Shown here piece by piece: positions 41,943 to 49,591 of a DNA stretch of 64,000 nt. Below the pieces are notes generated by a model. The model did not search any database and had not been told where the DNA came from. It saw nothing but the letters and a program-made list of their open reading frames with translations. The stretch lies in NCBI GenBank assembly GCA_036501145.1, contig DASYAV010000039.1:1-64000 (forward strand), given 5' to 3'. This DNA comes from PALSA-505 sp036501145 (lineage in GTDB: Bacteria; Actinomycetota; Actinomycetes; Streptosporangiales; Streptosporangiaceae). The stretch's first letter is position 1. Every line of letters starts with the position of its first letter. The translations under genes and the position numbers were made by a program.

Positions 41943-42649
41943 GACACCACCTGCATGTCGCCCATCATGTAACCCACGGTCTGCATCGGCCCGCTGTTGC
42001 CGTCAAGGTAACCGCCGCCGCACGGCACGAGGCACTGCCACCGCCACGTCCCGCTGTGCCCCGGGCTCATGAAGCTGAACTTCTCCAGCGTGTACGGGCC
42101 CGAGGAGGTGGTGCAGGGCGAGGAACTGCACAGGGTGGCCGAGGCGTCCGGCGAGCCGACCGGCACGAACACACCCAGCCCAGGGATCGCGAAGGAGTGC
42201 CCCACCGAGCAATGCGCCCACGAGTTGACGACCGATGTGGTCCGGGCCGGGCCCAGCGGCCGTCCCTTGTTGAACTGCTGCACATTCACCGTGCCGCCGA
42301 TAGTGCCCTGCACCTGGCTCCAGTAGTTGTTCCGCAGCGGGGTGCAGCCGTCGTATCCGTAGATCGTCACGTTGACCCTGGTGTTCGCGGGCACCGAGAA
42401 CAGCGTGGTGTGCTGCCACTGGTGGGTCGCCGGGTCCTGCACGTAGTAGCTGACCCAGTCCGGCCTGGTGGAGGAGTTGTTCTGCGGATCCTCCTGCAGC
42501 ACGACGTTGACCTGGCCACCCGAGGCCGTGTAGTGGACGCTCGGCAGCGAACCCTGGGCGCCCATGTAGAACAGGACGACGAAGACCCCGATTCCGACGA
42601 CCACCGCGACGGCTGCGGCGAGTGCCACCACGCGGGCTGCCACAGACAC
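41939..42649 (-). CDS. Membrane-anchored cupredoxin-like protein with CuA-type Cys pair
   Basis: 236 residues. One N-terminal helix (about 6-30, VVALAAAVAVVVGIGVFVVLFYMG) holds a beta-rich extracytoplasmic domain. The segment CSVGHSFAIPGLGVFVPVG matches the first His region of subunit II-type cupredoxins, and WRWQCLVPCGGGYLDGNSGPMQ matches the Cys-x3-Cys-Gly copper loop, though the usual His after it is missing; Met residues follow (MQTVGYMMGDM). It is first in the oxidase operon and translationally coupled to subunit II. It may be an electron donor, an accessory subunit or a copper chaperone. Two further Cys (CSSSPC) could form a disulfide. Confidence 0.75.
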   Translation of the reverse strand: MSVAARVVALAAAVAVVVGIGVFVVLFYMGAQGSLPSVHYTASGGQVNVVLQEDPQNNSSTRPDWVSYYVQDPATHQWQHTTLFSVPANTRVNVTIYGYDGCTPLRNNYWSQVQGTIGGTVNVQQFNKGRPLGPARTTSVVNSWAHCSVGHSFAIPGLGVFVPVGSPDASATLCSSSPCTTSSGPYTLEKFSFMSPGHSGTWRWQCLVPCGGGYLDGNSGPMQTVGYMMGDMQVVS

Positions 42650-42923
42650 CGGTCACCACCTCGCTCCTGCCGAGCTCACCCGGCGCGCACCGCTACGACC
42701 GGCCGTGCTCGCCGCGTGTCCACGGATCACGGCCCGCTAATTCCTGAGCTTGCCGACCTTAAGCATTGGGCGGCAATACGTGGGACGATCAATGACGAAA
42801 TTGTCATGATCGGTACCGGTCTGCGGCCAGCGGCGGCCGCACCGCGGCAGCCGGCGAATTCCGCGGTGGCGAGACTCTATGATGACCTGGACACTTCGCG
42901 CGGCGACACCCCCGGCAGGTTCC
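42650..42923. promoter_or_regulatory. Divergent promoter region of the oxidase operon
   Basis: 274 bases between divergent starts; AT-richer near 42735-42815 (TTAAGCATTGGG, ATGACGAAATTGTCATGAT). The motif ATGAC-GAAATT-GTCAT (42792-42807) is an inverted repeat and a possible operator. No gene is recognised. Confidence 0.45.
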
Positions 42924-43553
42924 ATGGCAGAGCATCCACCCGGCGGCGGTGCCCCGGTGCGGCTTCGGCGGTCCGGCTGGCCCGTGCTGCGGACCCCGCG
43001 CTGGCTGCTCGCGGGCGCGGTGGTGCTCGTCGCCGGGCTGGTGCTGGCCGCCATCCCGCACCGGCCTTCCACCGCTCAGCGGGCGGCAGACCTGCGGGGA
43101 TTCGTCCACGACATGACCACCGGCATCGAGTCGTGCGCGGGCGGGGTGACCGAATCGCTGACCGCGCTGCACGCCATCCAGGCCGGCACCAGCCACGACC
43201 TGAAGACCGCGATCGGCATCGCCAGTTACGGCGTGTCCAACTGCTCGCCCGCCAACAGCATGCCGCTTGACGACCTCGTGCAGTACCAGGTGCCCGAGTC
43301 ACTGGCCGAGTTCCACTTGGACGCTGCGGTTAACGACCTTGTCACCTGGGCCTTCCCGCTCGCTCAGCGGGTGCAGGCCGACGTGGCCAGGGAATTGGGC
43401 GGTCACAGCGCGTCCGATCGTGCCTCAGCCGGCACGGCACTGCGGCACGATCTGGCGGCGCTCGACGCGCAGCGCGCCACCATCAACAAAATGATCATGT
43501 CGGCAGCGCGGTCACTCTCGGCCCGCGTGACTCCGCCCCCGCTGCCCGGCTGA
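42924..43553 (+). CDS. One-helix membrane protein with extracytoplasmic helical domain
   Basis: 209 residues if started at ATG 42924 (AGGTTCC just upstream); the frame opens at 42879. A transmembrane helix covers about 29-46 (WLLAGAVVLVAGLVLAAIP). The outer part is helical, with three Cys (SCAGG, NCSP) and segments such as VHDMTTGIESCAGGVTESLTALHAIQ and LAALDAQRATINKMIMSAARSL. No family is recognised. It is divergent from the oxidase operon and convergent with the second ctaG, so a link to respiration is possible but unproved. Confidence 0.65.
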   Translation: MAEHPPGGGAPVRLRRSGWPVLRTPRWLLAGAVVLVAGLVLAAIPHRPSTAQRAADLRGFVHDMTTGIESCAGGVTESLTALHAIQAGTSHDLKTAIGIASYGVSNCSPANSMPLDDLVQYQVPESLAEFHLDAAVNDLVTWAFPLAQRVQADVARELGGHSASDRASAGTALRHDLAALDAQRATINKMIMSAARSLSARVTPPPLPG

Positions 43554-43570
43554 CGGTGCCCTTGCCCGCT

Positions 43571-43588
43571 AGCCGGCTGACGCCGGCT
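43571..43588. terminator. Short hairpin between convergent genes
   Basis: AGCCGGC-TGAC-GCCGGCT forms a 7-base stem with a 4-base loop, just after the rightward membrane gene and touching the stop of the leftward one. Confidence 0.5.
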
Positions 43589-44356
43589 TAGTACTCGCCC
43601 CGCCGGTGCGGCGGGCGATCCCAGCCTCTCACCCCTGCCCGGGCGCCTGGGAACTCGTGCCGGAGCTCGTCGTCGAGATCCCCACCGGCCAGCCAGCTGA
43701 CCACCGCGGCGAAAATCACCGGCAGAAAGCAGACGCCGGCCAGGCCCCACACCAGGCCGACGGCGACCTCCTGTGCGCCGACGGCACCCCCGGCGTAGGC
43801 AGGCACCTCCGGGCGGCCCGAGAAGCCAAGCGCGTAGGCGGTGATCCATACCGACCACATGCCCACCGCCGCGAAGGCGGCACGCTGCGGGAGGGAGAGC
43901 CGGGGAGCCAGCGGCGGGGAGCGGACAATCTCGAGCCAGAGCCCGGCCCCGGCCGCGAGAAGCGTCATGGCCTCGGCCGCGGCAAGCCCGGGGAGCCGGG
44001 CCAGGGCGTCGAGCGCCGGAGGGAGCCGCCACGCCACGTTCACCCCCGGCGAACGCGGCCAGGAAGATTGCGGCACGCCGGAACGACGGCCGCCTGTGCC
44101 GACTCGCCGCCAGCCGGCCTGCCCGGCCTGCCAGCCGCAGTGCGCGCCAGGGAGCGCCCAGCACGATCAGCGCGGGGCACACCATCGCGAGCATGCCGTA
44201 CTGGGCAGTCTCCACGATGAGATACCGCCGGGCCAGCGTGGACAGCGGAGGCGCCAGGCTGGCCACCGCGATCACGGCACCGGCCGCCGGCAGCCAGCCC
44301 GACATGCCTGGTCCGCGGCGGCTGCCGGTCAGGCCGGCCGGCACGCCGGCGGTCAT
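43588..44356 (-). CDS. Second CtaG-type assembly protein, frameshifted
   Basis: From ATG 44356 the first 105 residues have CtaG features: PLSTLARRYLIVETAQYGMLAMVCPALIVLGAPWRALRL. After AAIFLAAFAG the frame loses sense. A run of five C on the plus strand (44043-44047) marks the break: with one base fewer, the protein continues VNVAWRLPPALDALARLPGLAAAEAMTLLAAGAGLWLEI, as in CtaG, through several helices to a hydrophilic end HEFPGARAGVRGWD. The full protein would be about 255 residues. It is a pseudogene, a slippage-controlled gene or a sequence error. Its start overlaps the preceding membrane gene by four bases. Confidence 0.75.
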
Positions 44357-44931
44357 CGCGCATTCACCGTGGTGACCATCGCCAGCAGGACAGTGACCAG
44401 GGCCGCTGCTCCGTGCCCGGCGGGGACGAGCGGCGCCAGATGCGCCCGGTGTCTCCGCGCCGCACCCGGCGGGCCGGGCGGCACATGGGCGAGCACCTCG
44501 TCGGCCAGCCTCCCGGCGAGCACGTCGTCGGTCAGCGCGCGGGCGAGCACCTCGTCGGTCAGCGGGCCGGCGAGTGCGTCATCGGCAGGCTCGCCGGGCG
44601 CGCCGCCGACGGTCGCGCCGGGCGGTTCCAGCCCGCCGACCGGGGCAGGGTAGGGAGTCCATACGGTTACCATCGCGGTCCCGAGCCCGACCACGGGCAT
44701 CAGCAGCCCGGCCGCGGACCAGGCGAGGCCGGCCAGGCCGGTCGCCAGATAGCCGATCCAGATGGCGAGTCCCGCGATGGCCAGGCCCGCATGCCCGTAG
44801 ATCACCACCGAGGGGAGGCCACCGGGCCGGGCACGCTGCATCTGCGGGCCGCCGTGGGCGATCCAGGTACGCAGCATGTAAGCCCCCATGCCAACGGTGA
44901 GCATCCAGGTGGCGAGCGTGGCGATACCCAT
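44353..44931 (-). CDS. Four-helix membrane protein with short tandem repeats
   Basis: 192 residues from ATG 44931; the longer open frame upstream is antisense to the SCO1 leader. Helices lie near 1-20, 40-60, 65-85 and at the C-terminus (LVTVLLAMVTTV). Between them is an acidic segment with three copies of a nine-to-ten-residue unit: PLTDEVLAR / ALTDDVLAG / RLADEVLAH. No family is recognised. It shares an operon with the second ctaG and is divergent from SCO1, suggesting a role in oxidase biogenesis. Confidence 0.65.
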   Translation of the reverse strand: MGIATLATWMLTVGMGAYMLRTWIAHGGPQMQRARPGGLPSVVIYGHAGLAIAGLAIWIGYLATGLAGLAWSAAGLLMPVVGLGTAMVTVWTPYPAPVGGLEPPGATVGGAPGEPADDALAGPLTDEVLARALTDDVLAGRLADEVLAHVPPGPPGAARRHRAHLAPLVPAGHGAAALVTVLLAMVTTVNAR

Positions 44932-45132
44932 ATGCCGTTCCCGGCCCAAGGGTGACCGGTGGCTGCCGGGCACACAGAAGCGTGCCAGCAGGGTATCCCC
45001 GCGGGGTGGCGAGCGCCAGACCGCTTCCCGCCGGACGCCGGCCCGCGGTGGCGAGACATGATCGCGCCTGGTGCCACAGGGTGTGCCGCCGATATGCTCC
45101 GCACAGAGCTCGTTCAGGGACAAGGCGGGTTC

Positions 45133-45978
45133 ATGATGAGACTCAGGCTGGCAAGAGAACGCGACCCCGACCGCGAGGCCGGTGATGGTGGCCAGGAAGT
45201 GCCAGGGGGCCATGGCGAGCCAGCCGGCCGCAATCGGCGGTGGGCGCGCCTGGTGATGCTGCTGGGCCTGGCCGGAGTGCTCGGCGCCGGAGTGGCCTCG
45301 GCCGCCTTTGCCCTGGCCGGAACGCCGCATCCCGCTCCTGGGCCGCTACCGCGGCCGGTCGGCATACCAGCCAGCATCTCGACCCGGCTCGCGAACCTCA
45401 TGCAGCTATCAGCACTTCCGCGGCGGGCCGCACCGGGTTTCACCCTCACCGACCAGGACGGGCGGAGCGTGTCGCTGTCGAGCTTCCGGGGGAAGGTCGT
45501 GGTGCTCGAATTCATGGACCCGCACTGCACCGACATCTGCCCGATCGTGTCGCAGGAATTCGTGGACGCCTATCACGACCTCGGGCCGCTGGCGAGCAAG
45601 GTGGTTTTCGCAGCGGTGAACGTCAACAAATACTTCAGATCCGTCCAGGCGGTGGCCGCTTTCTCAGCCGAGCACGGGCTCACCACAATCCCGGGCTGGC
45701 ATTTCCTCACCGGGCCGACGGCGGCCCTCAGCGCCGTGTGGCGCGGCTACCAGGTCGATGTCAGGGCACCAGACCCCGGCGGGGACATCATCCACAATTC
45801 GTCCATCTACTTTATCGACCGGGACGGGCGAGAGCGATACCTCGCCGTTCCTGAGGTCAGCTACACCAAGCCTCGCTACGCGTACCACACGAGTGGCGAG
45901 ACAGGGTATCTGCCCGTCGGCCAGATGACCGACTGGACGCGTGGGATCGCCGCGCTCGCCCGGGATTTGGCCGGGTAG
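45133..45978 (+). CDS. SCO1/SenC family copper chaperone
   Basis: 281 residues from ATG 45133; an upstream open frame has no RBS. One anchoring helix lies at about 40-62 (ARLVMLLGLAGVLGAGVASAAFAL). The thioredoxin-like domain begins APGFTLTDQDGRSVSLSSFRGKVVVLEFMDPHC. The copper ligands are CTDIC (Cys-x3-Cys) and the His of GGDIIHNSSIYFID. SCO proteins load or reduce the CuA site of subunit II, coded 3 kb away. It is divergent from the membrane protein/ctaG2 operon. Confidence 0.92.
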   Translation: MMRLRLARERDPDREAGDGGQEVPGGHGEPAGRNRRWARLVMLLGLAGVLGAGVASAAFALAGTPHPAPGPLPRPVGIPASISTRLANLMQLSALPRRAAPGFTLTDQDGRSVSLSSFRGKVVVLEFMDPHCTDICPIVSQEFVDAYHDLGPLASKVVFAAVNVNKYFRSVQAVAAFSAEHGLTTIPGWHFLTGPTAALSAVWRGYQVDVRAPDPGGDIIHNSSIYFIDRDGRERYLAVPEVSYTKPRYAYHTSGETGYLPVGQMTDWTRGIAALARDLAG

Positions 45979-46213
45979 CCACCGTCGGCCGTGTGGCTTA
46001 CCGGAGCCTGGCCACCGGCATGAGCCCAGCCCTTCCACCTGGTACCCGCATCCGGTGTGGGTAGCTGCCGGCAGGCTGGTGAACACGCCTGCAATCGTTT
46101 GGGAACCCTCCTACAAATACCCGCAAACAGGGCGTAGAGTGATGTGTTGCGTATAGCCGGGCCAGGTCAGGACGCTGGCCCTGTGCTGCCTCGACGCGGC
46201 AAGGTTGGGCGGA
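45979..46213. promoter_or_regulatory. AT-richer gap before the response regulator
   Basis: The part 46090-46155 (CAATCGTTTGGG, TACAAATACCCGCAAACAGG) is AT-rich and probably holds the promoter. No clear terminator or gene. Confidence 0.35.
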
Positions 46214-47020
46214 ATGACCAGTACGGTGACCCCTCTCCGGACGGCTCAGGTCGGCGGCTCACGGCTGGCTGACTCGCCGAAGCGGCGTATTCTCCTGATC
46301 GACGATGAGCCGGAGCTCAGCAAGCTGATCGCCGCCGCACTGACCAGGGCCGAGTACGCGGTGGACTGTGCCGCCACAGGAGGTGACGGCCTGGCCTGCG
46401 CGGCGGTCACCGAATATGACCTGGTGCTTCTGGACCTTGTCATTCCCGACCTGGACGGGCGAGTCGTGCTGAAGCGGCTGCTGGCCGAACGTCCGGAACG
46501 GGCCGTGCTCGTGCTGTCCTCCCTAAGCGACGTGACGGCCAAGGTAGAATGTTTCGAGCTCGGCGCGCACGACTATTTAACCAAGCCATTCGCAGTGGAT
46601 GAACTGATCGCCCGGGTGCGGGTCCAGCTCCGGGGACGTGGGCATCCGGAAATACTCAGAAATGGTGGCCTCACTCTGGATCTGTGGCGGCTGCAGGCTG
46701 ATAGTGGCCGAGGGCCGGTGCCCCTCACTCGGCTGGAGTTCCTGCTGCTGCGGGAACTGATGGAACATGCCGGGAAATCGGTGCCGAAGGACCGCCTACT
46801 GGCCTCGGTATGGGGATACGACTTCAACCCGCATTCAAACGTCGTTGATGTTTGTGTAGGGCGGTTGCGTACCAAGCTAGGCTTTGACCTGATCAGAACG
46901 GTACGAGGGGCGGGCTACCAGCTCGCGGGCGCCAGCCGGAGGTGCTGGGATGCGGATCCCAGGTGCGTTGAGCCGCCTGGCTCAGGCCGGACCACGGCGC
47001 GGCCTCACCCGCGGCCATAA
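46214..47020 (+). CDS. Orphan OmpR-family response regulator
   Basis: 268 residues from ATG 46214 (GGGCGGA upstream). Receiver: LLIDDEPELSKLIAAAL, Asp74 in LVLLDLVIPDLDG, and DYLTKPFAVDELIARV. Winged helix: PVPLTRLEFLLLRELMEHAGKSVPKDRLLASVWGYDFNPHSNVVDVCVGRLRTKL, ending IRTVRGAGYQLAG at about 46930. The remaining 30 residues are not homologous and overlap the TlpA gene by 71 bases. No histidine kinase gene is near. The tight link to TlpA and the oxidase locus suggests redox or copper control. Confidence 0.92.
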   Translation: MTSTVTPLRTAQVGGSRLADSPKRRILLIDDEPELSKLIAAALTRAEYAVDCAATGGDGLACAAVTEYDLVLLDLVIPDLDGRVVLKRLLAERPERAVLVLSSLSDVTAKVECFELGAHDYLTKPFAVDELIARVRVQLRGRGHPEILRNGGLTLDLWRLQADSGRGPVPLTRLEFLLLRELMEHAGKSVPKDRLLASVWGYDFNPHSNVVDVCVGRLRTKLGFDLIRTVRGAGYQLAGASRRCWDADPRCVEPPGSGRTTARPHPRP

Positions 47021-47519
47021 GATCGCCATTGCGGCCGGGGCTTGCGTGCTGGCGGCGGCCGCGCTGGTGGCCAGCATCGGATCCGCTGACGGGCCCGCGC
47101 ACACTGCGTTGCCCGCTGCTAAAGGCCTGACCCTGCGTCCCCTCGGCCGGACCGGCCCCGAGCTGACGCTGAACCAGTACCGTGGCCGCGCCGTCGTGAT
47201 CAACTTCTTTGCTTCCTGGTGCGTGCCGTGCAAGGCAGAGACCCCCTTGCTGGCCAGATTTTTCCGCGCGCACCACGGCCAGGTCCCCATCATCGGAGTT
47301 GACGCGAACGACAATACGGCGACTGCGACGCGGTTCATCCGTGCGGCGGGCGTCACGTACCCGGTGGGAAGCGACCCGGCCGGGGCGGCTGCCACCCGGT
47401 ACGGGGTCGTAGCGATTCCGCAGACCTTTTTCCTCAACGCGAGCCATCGCATCGTCAAGCGTGTCTTCGGCGCGGTCACCCTCGCCGAGCTCAACATGGG
47501 GCTAGCCCGGATGCGCTGA
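46950..47519 (+). CDS. TlpA-like membrane-anchored thioredoxin
   Basis: 189 residues. An anchor helix lies at about 23-45 (HKIAIAAGACVLAAAALVASIG), followed by a thioredoxin fold: LTLRPLGRTGPELTLNQYRGRAVVINFFASWCVPCKAETPLLARFF with the active site CVPC, and the cis-Pro region GVVAIPQTFFLNASH. Such proteins reduce disulfides outside the membrane, in oxidase biogenesis often those of SCO or the CuA site. The start (RBS GGAGGTG at 46938-46944) lies inside the response regulator's 3' end. Confidence 0.9.
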   Translation: MRIPGALSRLAQAGPRRGLTRGHKIAIAAGACVLAAAALVASIGSADGPAHTALPAAKGLTLRPLGRTGPELTLNQYRGRAVVINFFASWCVPCKAETPLLARFFRAHHGQVPIIGVDANDNTATATRFIRAAGVTYPVGSDPAGAAATRYGVVAIPQTFFLNASHRIVKRVFGAVTLAELNMGLARMR

Positions 47520-47585
47520 CCGCGATGAGCGCCATCCTGGCTCGCTGCGCTCTGAGTAGCAGATCCGGGCCTTGTGGCGCCCGGG

Positions 47586-48644
47586 CTAGCGGGCTGTGCT
47601 AGGCCAGGCGGCGACGCAGCCCGCCACGTCCAGGCTGACCTTGGCGCCGGGCGCGGGAGGATCGGGGCTGTCGGTCCTGGCGCGCAGTTCGCCGGAGCCG
47701 TTCCCGTTGGGTGCCTCGGGGTGCACGACGAGCAGCGCGTCGTGCCCGAAGTACTGGCACGCCTCCACCCGCGCGGTGACGGTGCCCGGCCGCACCGGCG
47801 CGAGCAGCAGCTGCTCCGGCCTGATCAGCACGGTGACCCGGCCGGGGGCGGGGACCGGCCGCCCGGGCTGCAGCCGGTGCCGGCCCAGCGCGGTGACCAC
47901 CTCGCCGCCGTCCCAGGTGCCGTCCAGCAGATTGGCGGTGCCGACGAAGGCCGCCGTGCCCGGGTCGGCCGGCTGCTGGTAGATCGTCCGCGGGCTGCCT
48001 TCCTGGGTGATCAGGCCGCCGCGCATGACCGCCACCCGGTCGGCCGACGACAGCGCCTCGTCCTGGTCGTGGGTGACCAGGACGGCCGTCGTCCCGGCGG
48101 ACCGCAGCACGTCCAGGACCTCGGCGCGCACCGCGGCGCGCAGGGTGGCGTCGAGTGAGGAGAACGGCTCGTCGAGCAGCACCAGGCGCGGCCGGCCGGC
48201 CAGCGCCCGGCCCAGGGCCACCCGCTGCTGCTGGCCGCCGGACAGTTCGTGCGGGTAGCGGCCGGCCAGATCGGTCAGCCCGACCAGGTCGAGGACCTCG
48301 CGGGCGCGGGGGCCGCGGCGCTCGCGGCGGGGCAGCCCGAAGGCGACGTTGCCGCGCACGGGCAGATGCGGGAACAGCGCGCCGTCCTGCGGCACGTAGC
48401 CGATCCGGCGGCGCTGCGGCGGCATCCGGCGGCGGCCGTCGTCCACCACCGTGCCGTCGATGGTGACCGATCCGGCATCCGCGAACTCGAAACCGGCGAT
48501 CACCCGCAGCAGGGTGGTCTTGCCCACACCGGAGGCGCCCAGAATCGCGGTGAGCGTGCCGGTTTCCACCGCCAGGTCCACGCCGTGCAGCACCGGCGTG
48601 GTGCCGTAGGACTTTGTGACACCCTCGATGATCAGGCTGGTCAC
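47586..48644 (-). CDS. ABC transporter ATPase, ferric-iron (FbpC) type, without partners
   Basis: 352 residues from GTG 48644, with GGGGGAC upstream; the open frame to 48755 crosses the iron box and is not plausible. Walker A ILGASGVGKTTLLRV, signature HELSGGQQQRVALGRAL, Walker B RLVLLDEPFSSLD and a C-terminal TOBE domain (VTVLIRPEQLLLAPVRPGTVTARVEACQYFGHDALLVV). The pattern fits Fbp/Pot-type importers for ferric iron. No permease or binding protein gene lies beside it. A near-consensus DtxR/IdeR box at 48743-48761 supports iron control. Confidence 0.88.
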   Translation of the reverse strand: MTSLIIEGVTKSYGTTPVLHGVDLAVETGTLTAILGASGVGKTTLLRVIAGFEFADAGSVTIDGTVVDDGRRRMPPQRRRIGYVPQDGALFPHLPVRGNVAFGLPRRERRGPRAREVLDLVGLTDLAGRYPHELSGGQQQRVALGRALAGRPRLVLLDEPFSSLDATLRAAVRAEVLDVLRSAGTTAVLVTHDQDEALSSADRVAVMRGGLITQEGSPRTIYQQPADPGTAAFVGTANLLDGTWDGGEVVTALGRHRLQPGRPVPAPGRVTVLIRPEQLLLAPVRPGTVTARVEACQYFGHDALLVVHPEAPNGNGSGELRARTDSPDPPAPGAKVSLDVAGCVAAWPSTAR

Positions 48645-48742
48645 CGGCGTCCCCCCGGCCGACGGTGCGGGCAGCGGCCGGCCGCCCGGCGAGGGCGCGG
48701 GCGGGCGCTGGACCTGATTCGGGGGGAAGTCACCCACAAAGA

Positions 48743-48761
48743 TTAGGTTAGGCAAACCTTA
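48743..48761 (-). promoter_or_regulatory. DtxR/IdeR iron box
   Basis: TTAGGTTAGGCAAACCTTA differs from the classical DtxR/IdeR consensus TTAGGTTAGGCTAACCTAA at only two positions. It lies about 100 bases before the iron-type ABC ATPase start, so the gene is probably repressed when iron is plentiful. Confidence 0.85.
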
Positions 48762-48854
48762 TGTGTCGAGCCGGGCTGTGGAACCGTTAGGCCGGAGACT
48801 TGGGGATCCTGCACACAGGGCCTGGGTCTCCGGCTTGATTGCGCGGTGCCCGGC

Positions 48855-49322
48855 TCAGCTGTGGCTCTGGCGGCGGTGGCGGGCGCCGCCGATCGTGCCG
48901 GCCAGGCCGGTCAGCCCGTAGGTGGCGGCGCCGTGCCAGGCCGCGCCGAAGATGCTGCCGAATATCCCGCCGCCGAGCACGACCGACAGCACGAACACGA
49001 TCGCGGCCGCGGCGATGCCGGGCACGGCAGCGAACCGCCACGGGTTCTCCCGGGCCCAGCGGACCGCCCGGCTGCCGCGGGAGCTCAGCGCGGCGCCGGC
49101 CGCGGCCACCACGAGGAAGGCCACGACACCGAGCGAGACCGAACCACTGAGCGCGTGCAGCCCGATGCTGCCGCCGATCAGGTGCAGCCCGAGGTCACCG
49201 GCGGCGACGACCGCGCCGGTGGTGCCAGCGGCACCCCACGGGGCGCCGGACATGGCGGCACTGGAGACCGAGGTCTCTTCACGCCTGGAGAGCCCGGGCG
49301 CGCTGCGGGTCGATGCGGGCAT
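48855..49322 (-). CDS. Membrane protein of unknown family
   Basis: 155 residues from ATG 49322 (GGGGAG upstream); the frame is open to 49385. Three to four hydrophobic segments: GAAGTTGAVVAAGDLGLHL, LGVVAFLVVAAAGAALS, FAAVPGIAAAAIVFVLSVVLGGGIFGSIFGAAW. The end GLAGTIGGARHRRQSHS is basic. Not assigned. It is convergent with nothing and sits 200 bases from the FbpC start on the same strand side. An inverted repeat upstream (49394-49412) may control it. Confidence 0.65.
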   Translation of the reverse strand: MPASTRSAPGLSRREETSVSSAAMSGAPWGAAGTTGAVVAAGDLGLHLIGGSIGLHALSGSVSLGVVAFLVVAAAGAALSSRGSRAVRWARENPWRFAAVPGIAAAAIVFVLSVVLGGGIFGSIFGAAWHGAATYGLTGLAGTIGGARHRRQSHS

Positions 49323-49393
49323 GACCACTCCCCTGCTGTCAGAATCGGCGGTGGCATCCCCGCGTGGGTCCGCCACCGCCCCCAACGATTCAC

Positions 49394-49412
49394 GTTATAT
49401 CGTGAGTATAAC
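49394..49412. promoter_or_regulatory. GTTATA-N7-TATAAC inverted repeat
   Basis: An AT-rich 6+6 palindrome around TCGTGAG lies 70 bases before the leftward membrane gene and 180 bases before the HtrA-like gene. It overlaps a likely -10 region; the shape is like PadR or MarR operators. Confidence 0.4.
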
Positions 49413-49591
49413 CTAGTCGGCTAGTGCCCGGCTGATCCGAAGTGGGCCACGCTGGGGCAATCCTCAGGGGGAGTTCAGCATAAGTCCAGGCAGGTCGGGC
49501 TAACTAACAAGGGCGCAACGGAACCAGCACGATCCGGCATGGAGTGAGCCAGGGGCTGAACGGGAATTACGCTAGTTCCAGGCGAAGGTGG

